Shown here piece by piece: positions 17,717 to 26,680 of a stretch of 64,000 nt of DNA. The notes under the pieces were generated by a model that did not search any database, was not told the origin of the DNA, and worked only from the letters and a program-made list of their open reading frames with translations. Origin of the DNA: an uncultured Selenomonadales bacterium (GTDB lineage: Bacteria > Bacillota > Negativicutes > Selenomonadales > Selenomonadaceae); the NCBI GenBank assembly GCA_946408355.1, contig CAMJRX010000003.1, positions 1-64,000 of the forward strand. The letters are read 5' to 3'. Positions within the stretch are counted from its first letter, which is position 1; each line of letters opens with the position of its first letter. The position numbers and the translations under genes are program-made.

Positions 17717-18858
17717 AGAACGAAGAGATGGGTAATTGGCTGGAAGAGTCGGAGAGTTTCAAGAACATTCACGAACATGAAGTGGTTGAAGGTACCGTTA
17801 TCCAGGTAAATCGCGACGAGGCATTCGTCGACATAGGTTACAAGCAGGAATTGCCGCTTCCGAAAAAAGAATTGGCAGTTCCCGAACCGGATTCGGCTGA
17901 AGATGTCGTCAAACAGGGCGACAAAATCAGAGTTTATATCCTGTCACTCGGCGGCGAAAATGGCGGACTTCTCTCCAAAATTAAAGCTGATGCCGAAGTT
18001 GTTTGGGACGAGCTTAGGGCGATTAAAGAGCACAACGACGACCCCGAAGTTACGGAATTGCAGACTGTCGACGCGCATATTAACAACGTCGTCAAGGGCG
18101 GCTTAACTGCAACCGTCAACGGACTGCGCGGCTTTATTCCCGCCTCGCAAATGGAATTGCATTTCGTAAAAGATTTGAGCACTTACGTTGGCCAGACGGT
18201 TAAAGCCTTGCCGATTGAAATTGAATCGTACAAACGCCGTCTTGTTTTGAGCCGCCGCCAACTTTTGGAACGCGAACGCGAAATTAAGTTGCAGGAAGTT
18301 TTCAACACATTGCACGAAGGCGACGTTATCAAAGGCACCGTTAAACGTCTCGTGGATTATGGCGCGTTTATTGACGTGGGCGGCGTCGACGGGCTTGCGC
18401 ACATTTCGGATTTGTCTTGGGAACGTGTCAGCCACCCCTCCGCAGTTCTCAAAGTCGGCGATGAAGTTGATGTTTACGTTAAAAATGTCGACAGAGAAAC
18501 GCACAGGATTTCCCTTTCCGTCAAGCAAACTTTGCGCGACCCGTGGCTTGACAAGGCAGAAGCTTATCACGAAGGCGACTTTATCGAGGGCAAAATTGTT
18601 AAGCTTGCGACTTTCGGCGCGTTCATGGAGATTGAGCCTGGCTTTGACGGCTTGATTCCAATGGGCGAACTCAGCGACCGCCGCATTGATAACGCAGACG
18701 AGGCAGTTGCTGTTGGCGATATTGTCAAGGTTAAAGTTTTGCGTATCGACCTCAAGCGCAAACGCATTTCTCTTTCGATTAACCGTGCTCGCCGCGAAGG
18801 TGCTCACGCGAACTTCAAACGCTATCAGCCCGCTGAAGAAAAATCGAACGAAGAATAA
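17701..18858 (+). CDS. rpsA: 30S ribosomal protein S1-like protein
   Basis: The 385-residue protein has four S1 (OB-fold) RNA-binding domains beginning near residues 28 (EVVEGTVIQVNRDEAFVDIG), 115, 200 (GDVIKGTVKRLVDYGAFIDV) and 285 (GDFIEGKIVKLATFGAFMEI). This is the short Firmicutes S1 form, against six domains in proteobacteria. The GTG start at 17701 follows GGGGAGG. A bidirectional terminator follows. It probably binds mRNA during initiation; the exact role of short S1 in Firmicutes is less certain. Confidence 0.92.
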   Translation: MSEDLKNEEMGNWLEESESFKNIHEHEVVEGTVIQVNRDEAFVDIGYKQELPLPKKELAVPEPDSAEDVVKQGDKIRVYILSLGGENGGLLSKIKADAEVVWDELRAIKEHNDDPEVTELQTVDAHINNVVKGGLTATVNGLRGFIPASQMELHFVKDLSTYVGQTVKALPIEIESYKRRLVLSRRQLLEREREIKLQEVFNTLHEGDVIKGTVKRLVDYGAFIDVGGVDGLAHISDLSWERVSHPSAVLKVGDEVDVYVKNVDRETHRISLSVKQTLRDPWLDKAEAYHEGDFIEGKIVKLATFGAFMEIEPGFDGLIPMGELSDRRIDNADEAVAVGDIVKVKVLRIDLKRKRISLSINRARREGAHANFKRYQPAEEKSNEE

Positions 18859-18889
18859 TTAATTATCAAAAAAGACTCCCGCAAATTTA

Positions 18890-18928
18890 AAAGAGGCTTT
18901 GTCCCGATTGAGACAGAGCCTCTTTGCT
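18890..18928. terminator. Bidirectional intrinsic terminator between rpsA and the DNA glycosylase
   Basis: AAGAGGCTTTGTC pairs with GACAGAGCCTCTT around CCGATTGA. It lies between convergent genes and overlaps their 3' ends. Confidence 0.85.
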
Positions 18929-19744
18929 TTACTTATTGTTGCGTTTGTAGTAGAAAATATATTGCTGAAGAATTCCGGCGTTCTTGCCAAATTTGGAGAA
19001 AATATTTTCGCCGCCAAAGTCTTGATTGATAGCTCGCCTAATCCAAACGTCCACAGGCACACGGTCGACGCGGTGATAGGCAAATAACGCGACGCAGTTG
19101 GCAATCTTATCGCCTACGCCGTCAATCAACTTTAAGTCTTCGGTGAGGTCGATATCCGAAAAGTTCCCAAGTTCCTTTAAGTCAACCATGCCGCTATCGA
19201 CTTTTTCAACCGCGTCCTTAATGTAAGCTTTACGATAAGCAAGCCCCAAACCCTTTAAATCGTCAACAGTTACGTTTAACATATCCTCGATACGCGGGAA
19301 AAGATATACGCCATTTACGCACCGCCCGAATAGCTCGCAAATTTTTTCTACTGAAGTTTTTATCGAGGGGATATTTTTCCGCTGACTGATTATAAAACTT
19401 ATCAACATCTCGAATGAATCTTGCCGCAAAATACGAATCCCTTTACCGTACTCCGTCGCGTCGTGCAAAAAGTTTTCGTAAGGCTTGCCCGCCGAAAAGT
19501 TCGCAATGTCGCGCCGAATGTCCGCGTAATTCGTGCCTAAGTCAAAATAATTTTCCCAAACGCCCTTCCAAGTCTCCTCGTCGCAGTCAACCTCGAAAAT
19601 TTCCTCGTCAAGCTTGCTAATGTGCAAAATATTTTCCCTGACGGTAAACCTAAACAAGCCCGGCTCAACCTCTTTAGGACGAAAGCATTGACCGCTGTCG
19701 ACAATTTTTTTCAAGTCAAAGTCGTCATTAATTTTAATTTCCAT
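18929..19744 (-). CDS. 8-oxoguanine DNA glycosylase (OGG1-like, HhH-GPD)
   Basis: Base-excision repair enzyme for oxidised guanine. The 271-residue protein has the N-terminal OGG domain (DSGQCFRPKEVEPGLFRF), then the helix-hairpin-helix LIDGVGDKIANCVALFA. The GPD aspartate occurs in VDRVPVDVWIRRA, and a candidate catalytic Lys lies in the QRKNIPSIKTSV helix region of the family. ATG 19744 follows GGGGGATTG and overlaps the end of aroB by 11 bases, so it is cotranscribed with the shikimate genes. Confidence 0.87.
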   Translation of the reverse strand: MEIKINDDFDLKKIVDSGQCFRPKEVEPGLFRFTVRENILHISKLDEEIFEVDCDEETWKGVWENYFDLGTNYADIRRDIANFSAGKPYENFLHDATEYGKGIRILRQDSFEMLISFIISQRKNIPSIKTSVEKICELFGRCVNGVYLFPRIEDMLNVTVDDLKGLGLAYRKAYIKDAVEKVDSGMVDLKELGNFSDIDLTEDLKLIDGVGDKIANCVALFAYHRVDRVPVDVWIRRAINQDFGGENIFSKFGKNAGILQQYIFYYKRNNK

Positions 19745-20783
19745 TGCACAATCCCCCGAAAACTTTTTTGATAATCTGCGCGGGCACGTCGCGACAAATC
19801 TCAACTTCGCCGAAATCTTTCATTAGCACCCAGTTAACCACGCCGCCAACAGTTTTTTTATCGCGAAAAGTCACGGCGTAAAGTTTATCTGCGTCAAGCC
19901 CCGTGCAAGTCGTCATTATACCAAATTTTTTTATAAGATTTTCAAGCCGCTGAACATTTTCTGCAGAAGTTTTGCCCAGCTCCAAACTAATCAAAGCCGC
20001 CGCCATCATTCCAACTGCAACCGCCTCGCCGTGTCGATATTTTTCGTAATGAGTTTCCTCTTCAATCGCGTGCGCCAATGTGTGACCAAAATTTAAAATT
20101 CTACGCAAACCCGCCTCGCGTTCGTCAGAACTTACGACCGCCGCTTTTATCCCGCAAGAACGCCTAACGACGTACTCTAAAGTTTTTAAATCGCGCTGTA
20201 AAATTTTATCCGCGTTGTCCTCAAGGTAGCTGAAAAATTTTTCGTCGCTAATCACGCCGTATTTGATGACCTCGCCAAGCCCCGATTTAATTTCGCGTTC
20301 AGGCAACGTCTTTAAAAATTTTAAGTCGATAAAAACTGCGCGGGGTTGATGAAATGCGCCGATTAAATTTTTCCCCAGCGCGTGATTGACTGCAGTTTTA
20401 CCTCCAACGGAAGAATCAACTTGCGCTAAAAGCGTCGTTGGAATTTGAATAAGATTGACGCCGCGCATAAACGTCGCCGCCACGAAACCCGCCAAATCTC
20501 CGACTACGCCGCCGCCTAAAGCAAGCACGACGGATTTTCTATCAAGTCCTACCTCAATCGCTCGCGTGTAAAGTTTTTCAGCCTCGCGCAGATTTTTAGC
20601 AGTTTCACCGTCGGGAATCAGCGCAACTTCGTAAGGAAATTTTTCAGCGCACAATTCCAAAATATTTTTCTGTGTAATGAGCAGAGCTTTACCATTTACA
20701 AATTTATCGACGCCGCTCAAAATATTTTCGCCGATAAAAATTTCGTAGCTCGCCGCGTCCAAATCTACCAAAACTTTTTCCAT
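19734..20783 (-). CDS. aroB: 3-dehydroquinate synthase
   Basis: Second step of the shikimate pathway, NAD- and metal-dependent. The 349-residue protein has the NAD-binding LALGGGVVGDLAGFVAATFM, QIPTTLLAQVDSSVGGKTAV, GLGEVIKYG and metal ligands in RRILNFGHTLAHAIE and KYRHGEAVAVGM. ATG 20783 follows AGGAG; a 50-codon upstream extension runs through aroK and is rejected. It lies in the minus-strand order aroC-aroK-aroB-glycosylase. Confidence 0.95.
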   Translation of the reverse strand: MEKVLVDLDAASYEIFIGENILSGVDKFVNGKALLITQKNILELCAEKFPYEVALIPDGETAKNLREAEKLYTRAIEVGLDRKSVVLALGGGVVGDLAGFVAATFMRGVNLIQIPTTLLAQVDSSVGGKTAVNHALGKNLIGAFHQPRAVFIDLKFLKTLPEREIKSGLGEVIKYGVISDEKFFSYLEDNADKILQRDLKTLEYVVRRSCGIKAAVVSSDEREAGLRRILNFGHTLAHAIEEETHYEKYRHGEAVAVGMMAAALISLELGKTSAENVQRLENLIKKFGIMTTCTGLDADKLYAVTFRDKKTVGGVVNWVLMKDFGEVEICRDVPAQIIKKVFGGLCNGN

Positions 20784-20787
20784 AACT

Positions 20788-21309
20788 TCAACTCCTGAAC
20801 TTCCGTATATAGCGGCAAATGTCGTCGATAATTTGAATTGGTGACCAATTTGTCGTGTCGACTTGATAATCTGCGCGGTCGTAAAATTTTTTTCGTTCGG
20901 CAAGAAGTTTTTTAATCGTCTCCAATCGTTCATTGCCGCCGCCGTCTAAAACAGGACGTTCACCACGCCGCGCAGTTCTGGCAAAAATTTCTTCCGGTTC
21001 CGTCGTCAAGCAAATCATTACGCCCGAATCTTTCAGCAAGCGAAGATTTTCCTCGTCCTTAATCGTGCCGCCCCCCGTCGCTATAATTAGCCCGCGCCGT
21101 TCGCTAAGTTCTTTAACTGCGGCTCGTTCCAGTTCGCGGAAATGTTTTTCGCCGTAGCGTTCAAATATGTTCGGAATGGAAAGTTTCTGTTCCATCTCAA
21201 TTTTTTTATCAATGTCGACGAACGGTCGCCCTAACTTTGTAGCTAAAAGTTTGCCTAAGCTAGTCTTGCCCGTCCCCATAAAGCCCGTTAATATCACGTT
21301 GTCTTTCAT
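20788..21309 (-). CDS. aroK: Shikimate kinase
   Basis: Phosphorylates shikimate at the 3-OH. The 173-residue protein has Walker A ILTGFMGTGKTSLG, the shikimate-binding Asp in FVDIDKKIE, LIIATGGGTI and an LID-region Arg in RRGERPVLDG. The start overlaps the stop of aroC by four bases (ATGA), which indicates translational coupling. Confidence 0.95.
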   Translation of the reverse strand: MKDNVILTGFMGTGKTSLGKLLATKLGRPFVDIDKKIEMEQKLSIPNIFERYGEKHFRELERAAVKELSERRGLIIATGGGTIKDEENLRLLKDSGVMICLTTEPEEIFARTARRGERPVLDGGGNERLETIKKLLAERKKFYDRADYQVDTTNWSPIQIIDDICRYIRKFRS

Positions 21310-22388
21310 AAGCCGTAATCCCTCGCAAGCCGCGCACGATAATTTTCTAAGTTAGCAAGCGTATCACAGAGCGCGTCGCCGCCGAATTTCTCAACGAACG
21401 CATTAGCCGTAACGATTGCCGCCATAGCCTCGCCGACAACTTCAGCCGCCCATATCGCGCAAGTGTCGCTACGTTCTTTACTAGCCGTCGTCGCAAGTTT
21501 CGTGGCAATGTCAACAGTTTGCAACGGTTTCATCAAAGTCGGAATCGGTTTCATTGCGGCGCGTATGATTAAATCTTCACCGTTTGTCATGCCGCCTTCA
21601 AAGCCGCCCGCCCGATTTGTTTTGCGAAAAATTTTTCCGCCGTCAATAAAAATTTCGTCGTGAACTTCGCTACCAAGTTTTGTTGCGTTTGAAAATCCAT
21701 CGCCGAGCTCGACAGCCTTAATCGCTTGAATCGACATGAACGCCGCCGCAAATTTCGCGTCAAGCTTTTTATCCCACTGAATGTGACTGCCCAAACCCGC
21801 CGGCACGCCCGAAACTTTTACCTCGAAAATGCCGCCGACAGTATCACCCAAAGCTTTTGCCTCGTCAATGCGATTTTTAATTTTATCGCCGCTAACACCG
21901 CCCACGCTTAAAACTTCGCCGGAAATTTCCACGCCGCAAGCTTTAAGGAAAATTTTACACAACGCGCCCGCCGCAACTCGCATAGTCGTTTCACGAGCAC
22001 TGGAGCGTTCCAAAATGTCGCGCACGTCTGAACGATTATATTTCGCCGCGCCCGTCAAGTCGGCATGACCTGGACGAGCATTAGTAACTTTGTCTCCGAA
22101 CGGTGAACCTTCCGCGCTAATGCGTTCTTGCCAATTTTGCCAGTCGCGATTTTCGACGCTTAAAGTTATCGGACTGCCAATCGTCTCTCCAAAACGAATT
22201 CCCGACAAAAATTCTACGCGGTCGCTTTCGATTTTCATACGCCCGCCGCGCCCGTAGCCGCCTTGTCGTCGTTTCAGTTCCGCATTGACGAATTCGCTTG
22301 AAACTTTTAAACCCGCCGGCAAGCCCTCCAAAATGCAAACAAGCCGCGAACCGTGACTTTCGCCCCCACTGATATATTTTACTGCCAT
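21306..22388 (-). CDS. aroC: Chorismate synthase
   Basis: Final step of the shikimate pathway, using reduced FMN. The 360-residue protein has the family signatures GESHGSRLVCILEGLPAGL, the RRQGGYGRGGRM loop, NARPGHADLTGAAKY with the catalytic His, ARETTMRVAAGALCK and FEGGMTNGEDLIIRAAMKPI. ATG 22388 follows CGGAGG. It is the first gene of the aroC-aroK-aroB operon. Confidence 0.96.
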   Translation of the reverse strand: MAVKYISGGESHGSRLVCILEGLPAGLKVSSEFVNAELKRRQGGYGRGGRMKIESDRVEFLSGIRFGETIGSPITLSVENRDWQNWQERISAEGSPFGDKVTNARPGHADLTGAAKYNRSDVRDILERSSARETTMRVAAGALCKIFLKACGVEISGEVLSVGGVSGDKIKNRIDEAKALGDTVGGIFEVKVSGVPAGLGSHIQWDKKLDAKFAAAFMSIQAIKAVELGDGFSNATKLGSEVHDEIFIDGGKIFRKTNRAGGFEGGMTNGEDLIIRAAMKPIPTLMKPLQTVDIATKLATTASKERSDTCAIWAAEVVGEAMAAIVTANAFVEKFGGDALCDTLANLENYRARLARDYGL

Positions 22389-22400
22389 AAACTTCCTCCG

Positions 22401-23186
22401 TTAATTATAAGAGCCAACAACGTAGCCGCCGTCTACGAAAAAATTTTGTCCGGTTATCCAAGCGGCGCGGTCGCTTAGCAAAAATAAAATTATTCCGGCA
22501 ACGTCTTGCGGTGTACCCACGCCTAAAAGATGTCGCGAAATCATTTCTTCGTTAACTATCGTCGCGTACATTTCGTTTTGCGTCATGCCAGTTTGAACCA
22601 GCGCGGGTGCCACTGAATTTATCCTGTGCTTGCCGCGAATTATTTCTGCCGCGAATGATTTGACTGCCGCTTGAACTGCCGCCTTTGCCGCCGAATATGC
22701 AAACAAAGATTTTCCGCTGAATTCGCCCGCGATTGAACTCATCAGCACGAATGACGCGCCGCCGTCCGAAAATTTTTTCCGCGTTGCCGTCTGAACAAAT
22801 TTAACTGCGCCCCAAAAACTCGTATCGAAAATTTTATGGGCAAGTGATTCGTCAAAAGAATTTAGCGGCGTCAAACCCCAAATGCCCGCCGTGTATACGC
22901 CTCCATTAATCCTGCCAACCGTGCTCGTAAAGTTGCTCAAAACCTCCGACCAATCGTCAGCCGTCGCCGTGATTACGTCAAGTTGCTCTGTAAAAATTAG
23001 CGGCGGGTGTTTAACTAAACTTATCGGCGAAATTTTTTTAAGTTCGGCGAGCCGCTCCAAATTTCTGCCGATTGCTAAAACATTTGCGCCGCTCTGCGCC
23101 AGCTCAAGTGCTACCTGTTTGCCAATGCCCGACGACGCCCCAACTACTACAAAATTTTTCCCTTTAAAATCAAATGTCACGCTCAT
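22401..23186 (-). CDS. Short-chain dehydrogenase/reductase (FabG-like)
   Basis: The 261-residue NAD(P)-dependent oxidoreductase has the cofactor motif VVVGASSGIGKQVALE, a loop at VYTAGIWGL in place of NNAG, the catalytic Ser in SFVLMSSIAGEFS, YSAAKAAVQAA (YxxxK) and the C-terminal ITGQNFFVDGGYVVG. The substrate cannot be told from sequence. It is 12 bases upstream of aroC in the same direction, so it is probably in that operon. Confidence 0.85.
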   Translation of the reverse strand: MSVTFDFKGKNFVVVGASSGIGKQVALELAQSGANVLAIGRNLERLAELKKISPISLVKHPPLIFTEQLDVITATADDWSEVLSNFTSTVGRINGGVYTAGIWGLTPLNSFDESLAHKIFDTSFWGAVKFVQTATRKKFSDGGASFVLMSSIAGEFSGKSLFAYSAAKAAVQAAVKSFAAEIIRGKHRINSVAPALVQTGMTQNEMYATIVNEEMISRHLLGVGTPQDVAGIILFLLSDRAAWITGQNFFVDGGYVVGSYN

Positions 23187-23300
23187 AGGCTAAAACCTCT
23201 ATTTTTATAATTTCCGATAGCATTTTATCAGTTAATTCTTTTATCAGCAAGGAAAAAATATATCCTGCTAAACCTCATTGAAAACTTACAGCAAGTATCT

Positions 23301-23329
23301 TGTTTATCTGAAGATTTTCTGATAATATT
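23301..23329 (+). promoter_or_regulatory. Predicted sigma-A promoter of the Hsp70/GTPase locus
   Basis: TTGTTT at 23301-23306 and TAATAT at 23324-23329 are 17 bases apart, preceding a TTG start with a strong AAAGGAGATGAT site by about 25 bases. No CIRCE-type inverted repeat is visible, so the usual HrcA heat-shock control is not indicated. Confidence 0.45.
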
Positions 23330-23353
23330 TCTGGAGCGAAAGGAGATGATAAA

Positions 23354-23923
23354 TTGGAAACACAATCGGAATTCGTCGCGGAAGAAACGGAACAAAATTC
23401 TGTAGCCGCGACGCTAGAAAAAATTTTGGACTTGCAACAAAAAAATTCGCGGCAATTAGTTCAAAGCCTGCGCGAGAATGTAAACTTTCAAAATCAAGTA
23501 CGGCGCGGTATGCAACAAGAACTTGACGCCTTGAAAGAACAACAGCGCGGCGAACAGTTCACGCCGATTTTAAAATCAATCGCAACGGTCTGCGTAGAGT
23601 ATAGAAAAATGTTAACGGACGAATCCATTTCAAGACGAACGCGACGGACGCTTAAATTACTTTTCGACGAACTGGAAGAAATTTTATCGGAGTATGACGC
23701 AGAAATTTTTACGTCGGAAATCGGCGAGCCGCGTCGACCATTACTAACTAAAATCGTCAACATCGTCGCGACTAGCAATAAAAATTTGCACAACACCATA
23801 GCTAAAAGCCGCCGTCCTGGAGTTATTCGCAACGGGCGGACACTTTATCGCGAATTCGTCGACGTTTATGTTTACGACAGCAACGATGGTGGTAGAAAAT
23901 CCGAATTAGTACGCAGTGAGTAA
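23354..23923 (+). CDS. GrpE-like nucleotide-exchange factor of the Hsp70 locus
   Basis: The 189-residue protein has an N-terminal coiled coil (LEKILDLQQKNSRQLVQSLR to about residue 70), a helical bundle (ILKSIATVCVEYRKML, then RRTLKLLFDELEEILSEYDA) and a C-terminal strand-rich part (KSRRPGVIRNGRTLYREFVD) that aligns in layout with the GrpE beta domain. Overall similarity is weak. The TTG at 23354 is chosen by its ribosome site. Placement 15 bases before an Hsp70 gene supports an exchange-factor role, but a dedicated adaptor is also possible. Confidence 0.6.
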   Translation: METQSEFVAEETEQNSVAATLEKILDLQQKNSRQLVQSLRENVNFQNQVRRGMQQELDALKEQQRGEQFTPILKSIATVCVEYRKMLTDESISRRTRRTLKLLFDELEEILSEYDAEIFTSEIGEPRRPLLTKIVNIVATSNKNLHNTIAKSRRPGVIRNGRTLYREFVDVYVYDSNDGGRKSELVRSE

Positions 23924-23938
23924 AGGAGAAAAAAATTT

Positions 23939-25567
23939 ATGAGCACATACGGAATTGATTTGGGCACAACTTATTCTTGCATAGCGCGTTTGGACTCGAA
24001 CGGCAACCCCGAAGTTATTCGCAACAACGAAGACGACAGCAACACCGTCGCCAGCGTAGTTTTTTTTGAGAACGAAAGCAATGTAATTGTCGGGCAGGCG
24101 GCTAAGGAAAATATTGAGACTGACGGCGACCGCGTTGTACAATTTGTTAAGCGGGAAATTGGCAAACGTGATACCCGCACTTACGAATTTGACGGCAAAA
24201 CTTATACGCCTGTGGAGATTAGTGCATTGATTTTGACGCGGCTAAAAAATTTGGTTGAATCGCAAGGCGGCACGATTGAAGACGTTGTTATAACTGTTCC
24301 CGCTTACTTTGGACTTGAGGAACGCTCTGCGACAAAACAGGCGGGTGAACTTGCCGGACTTCACGTTTTGAGCTTGATTAACGAACCGACTGCGGCGGCT
24401 TTGAGCTATTGCGCCCGTCAATTTCAAGAGGACAGAACAGTTTTAGTTTACGACTTGGGCGGCGGAACTTTCGACGTAACTGTTTTAAAAATGTCGATGA
24501 CGCAAAATAATTCTGGGCGCGACGTTCAAAAAATTACGGTGCTTGCCACTGACGGCGACGATAGGCTCGGCGGTAAAGACTGGGACGATAAACTTTATAA
24601 TCACATTTTGCACGCCTGTTGCGACGATAACGGCTTGACGCCCGAAGAAATCGAAGCTGAAACGCGGCAAGATATTCGCTCCAAAGTCGAGGAGGCTAAA
24701 CGTAAACTTAGCAAGAAACAATCCGCAAAAGTTCGTATCGACGTTAACGGCTCGCGCACCGAAGTTGTTATCAAGCGCACGGATTTTGAGCAGATGACTT
24801 CAGACCTCGTTGCAAAGACAATGGGCTATATTGATAAAACGTTGGATAAAGTTCCCGCTGAGGCGATTGATACCGTTCTTTTAGTTGGCGGCTCAACTTA
24901 TATGCCGATGATAATTAATGCAGTTGAGGAAAAATTTCCCGGCAAAGTTCAACAACACGACCCTGACCAAGCAGTTGCAAAGGGCGCGGCGATTTACGCA
25001 AGCATGTTGGTTGAGGAAGTCGGCTCGTTGTCCGCGCAGGGCGATGAAACTTCCGGCGGCGAAGTTGCTCAAGCTGAACAACTTACCTCGAAATTTACCG
25101 TTGAAGATCAAACGCCGCGTTCGTTCGGTCCTGGTGTCGTCGACATGAACGGCGCAAAGCATAAATACGTTTTGGAGAATTTTATAAAAATCGGCGAGAA
25201 AATGCCTGCCGTGTTCACGAAAACTTATTATCCGCTCGAAGACAATCAAGAACTCGTTCGCCTGCGCGCCTTTGAAAATATGTCAACCGACGACACATTA
25301 ATTCCCTGCGTCGACGAGGACGGCAACCCGCAAGCCACCGACCCCGCGCACAACGTTAAACTTTTGGGCGAACTTATCGTTAACTTACCGCCCAATACCA
25401 GCCGTGACACGCCGATTAAAGTTACGTTTAAAGTTGATGCGTCGGGCGTACACGTCGAGGCGGTTAACACCAAAACTAATGAGACTTTTGAAACTTTCCT
25501 GCGCACCGAAAGCGATATTGACGTTGAGGGCAGTGCCGTTCACCAACTTAGAATTTCCGCTGACTAA
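23939..25567 (+). CDS. Hsp70-family chaperone lacking the helical lid
   Basis: The 542-residue protein has a complete Hsp70 ATPase domain: YGIDLGTTYSCIA, VITVPAYFGLEERSATKQAG, INEPTAAALSY, VLVYDLGGGTFDVTVL and VLLVGGSTYMPMI. After residue 370 comes a short beta-sandwich (FIKIGEKMPAVFTKTYYPLE) and no alpha-helical lid or EEVD-like tail; true DnaK is about 610-640 residues. It is therefore a specialised paralogue, not the housekeeping DnaK. It stands in one strand with a GrpE-like gene, a J-like gene and a GTPase gene. Confidence 0.85.
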   Translation: MSTYGIDLGTTYSCIARLDSNGNPEVIRNNEDDSNTVASVVFFENESNVIVGQAAKENIETDGDRVVQFVKREIGKRDTRTYEFDGKTYTPVEISALILTRLKNLVESQGGTIEDVVITVPAYFGLEERSATKQAGELAGLHVLSLINEPTAAALSYCARQFQEDRTVLVYDLGGGTFDVTVLKMSMTQNNSGRDVQKITVLATDGDDRLGGKDWDDKLYNHILHACCDDNGLTPEEIEAETRQDIRSKVEEAKRKLSKKQSAKVRIDVNGSRTEVVIKRTDFEQMTSDLVAKTMGYIDKTLDKVPAEAIDTVLLVGGSTYMPMIINAVEEKFPGKVQQHDPDQAVAKGAAIYASMLVEEVGSLSAQGDETSGGEVAQAEQLTSKFTVEDQTPRSFGPGVVDMNGAKHKYVLENFIKIGEKMPAVFTKTYYPLEDNQELVRLRAFENMSTDDTLIPCVDEDGNPQATDPAHNVKLLGELIVNLPPNTSRDTPIKVTFKVDASGVHVEAVNTKTNETFETFLRTESDIDVEGSAVHQLRISAD

Positions 25568-25582
25568 TTTGGAGGCGCGGCG

Positions 25583-25861
25583 ATGAAATATTTTTTCTCG
25601 GAGATTAACGAAATTACTTTAACTTTCAGCGACATACAAGCCACCCGCGACGGCATGGAGTTTATAAAAATTTATTTTGAGTGCCCCAACGAAAACGGCT
25701 TTAACTTTTTGGAATCTACTTTGCCGACGCTTAACGTTAAAAATTCTTACGGTTTCAGCAAAGATGAGACTGCGCGGCTTTTGGATTATGCGCGGACGAA
25801 TTCTTTTCTGATTTGGGAAATTGCTCGTGAGGAGGCAGGAAAAATTGCCGCAAGTGTGTAG
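25583..25861 (+). CDS. Small protein of the Hsp70 locus, family not recognised
   Basis: The 92-residue protein (MKYFFSEINEITLTFSDIQA, a YIKIYFECPN-like strand, ending EIAREEAGKIAASV) follows the Hsp70 gene by 15 bases with a GGAGG site, so it belongs to the same transcript. It looks like a soluble alpha/beta protein without a signal or membrane segment. I do not recognise it. Confidence 0.6.
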   Translation: MKYFFSEINEITLTFSDIQATRDGMEFIKIYFECPNENGFNFLESTLPTLNVKNSYGFSKDETARLLDYARTNSFLIWEIAREEAGKIAASV

Positions 25862-26093
25862 ATTGCTCGGTTATCTGATTTTCTTTTGGTCGAACGAAAA
25901 TAACGAACCGATTCATGTTCACGTTTGCAAGAGCAAGCCTTCCGCTGACGCAACCAAAATTTGGATAGAGGACGTGCCGCGCTTGGAGCATAACAAAAGC
26001 CAAATTCCTGCCAAAGATTTAAACCGAATTATGCAATGGCTCGCGGCAAATAAAAATTTTGTCGTAGATAAATGGATTGAACATTTCAAATAA
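25845..26093 (+). CDS. DUF4160 domain protein
   Basis: The 82-residue product reads MPQVCRLLGYLIFFWSNENN and EPIHVHVCKSKPSADATKIW, the DUF4160 hallmark (F..NE..PIHVHV). The TTG at 25845 follows GAGGCAGG; the frame overlaps the previous gene by 17 bases. DUF4160 proteins are often found in two-gene toxin-antitoxin-like pairs, usually with DUF2442. The neighbour here is not evidently DUF2442. It starts the patch of accessory debris inside the Hsp70 locus. Confidence 0.75.
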   Translation: MPQVCRLLGYLIFFWSNENNEPIHVHVCKSKPSADATKIWIEDVPRLEHNKSQIPAKDLNRIMQWLAANKNFVVDKWIEHFK

Positions 26094-26130
26094 GCGGCAG
26101 CATTGTCGACGATAGGAAGGAGTTTTTATC

Positions 26131-26409
26131 ATGAAACGAATTAAAAATACACGGCGCAAACCTTTACCCGAACCAAAGCTTATCAAAGAGCCGATAACTT
26201 TTTCGCCGCTTGAGTGGGATTATTTCGTTGAAGAAGTTAAAATGCGCGGCATTGATAAGTTCGACCATTGAATTAACAACGCAAAATTTCTCGCTAAACT
26301 TGACCATTCTGCCGCCTCTGAATATTGTGTTGTCGCTACAATGGATGAATTAAATGCAATGGCTAACGGCGCAACGATTGAGGAACTCGGAGGCATTGTC
26401 AATGAGTAA
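26131..26409 (+). pseudogene. Antitoxin-like gene of a YoeB pair, with in-frame TGA
   Basis: ATG 26131 follows GGAAGGAG. The product begins MKRIKNTRRKPLPEPKLIKE, has SPLEWDYFVEEVKMRGIDKFDH and is then stopped by TGA at codon 47 (26269-26271). The same frame continues INNAKFLAKLDHSAASEYC and DELNAMANGATIEELGGIV to TAA. The post-stop part resembles RelB-like antitoxin tails. TGA is one transition from TGG (Trp). Its end overlaps the toxin start by eight bases, the typical coupled arrangement. Confidence 0.6.
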
Positions 26410-26680
26410 AATTTCTTTCGAGGACGACGGCTGGCTCCATTATTATCTTTATTGACAAATGCAAGACCGTAAAACTTTGCGCCGAATCAATCAACTTTTG
26501 CAAAGCATAGAACGCGACGGCGCGTTAAACGGTATCGGCAAGCCCAAAAAACTTAAACATCAAGATGCCTATTCTCGACGCATTGACGACGCTAACCGAC
26601 TTATTTATAAAGTTGACGGCGACGAGACGATTGTTTTATCTTGCAAGAAATCATTACGAGGACAAATAATTTATGATTAA
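26402..26680 (+). pseudogene. yoeB: YoeB-type mRNA interferase gene, interrupted by an in-frame TGA
   Basis: From ATG 26402: MSKISFEDDGWLHYYLY, then TGA at codon 18 (26453-26455), then QMQDRKTLRRINQLLQSIER, GIGKPKKLKHQDAYSRRID and ANRLIYKVDGDETIVLSCK. Apart from the TGA this is a full-length YoeB/Txe toxin, which cleaves mRNA at the ribosome. Family members have a conserved Trp in the YLYWQ position, exactly where the TGA lies, so TGG to TGA is the simplest history. The conserved C-terminal His/Tyr pair is also altered (GQIIYD). Confidence 0.75.

Noticed and set aside
18103..18807. 234-residue minus-strand frame
   Set aside because: Antisense to rpsA; composition typical of a shadow frame.
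23939..25567. Housekeeping dnaK
   Set aside because: The protein lacks the helical lid and C-terminal tail, is about 80 residues short, has no CIRCE element and no classic dnaJ beside it.
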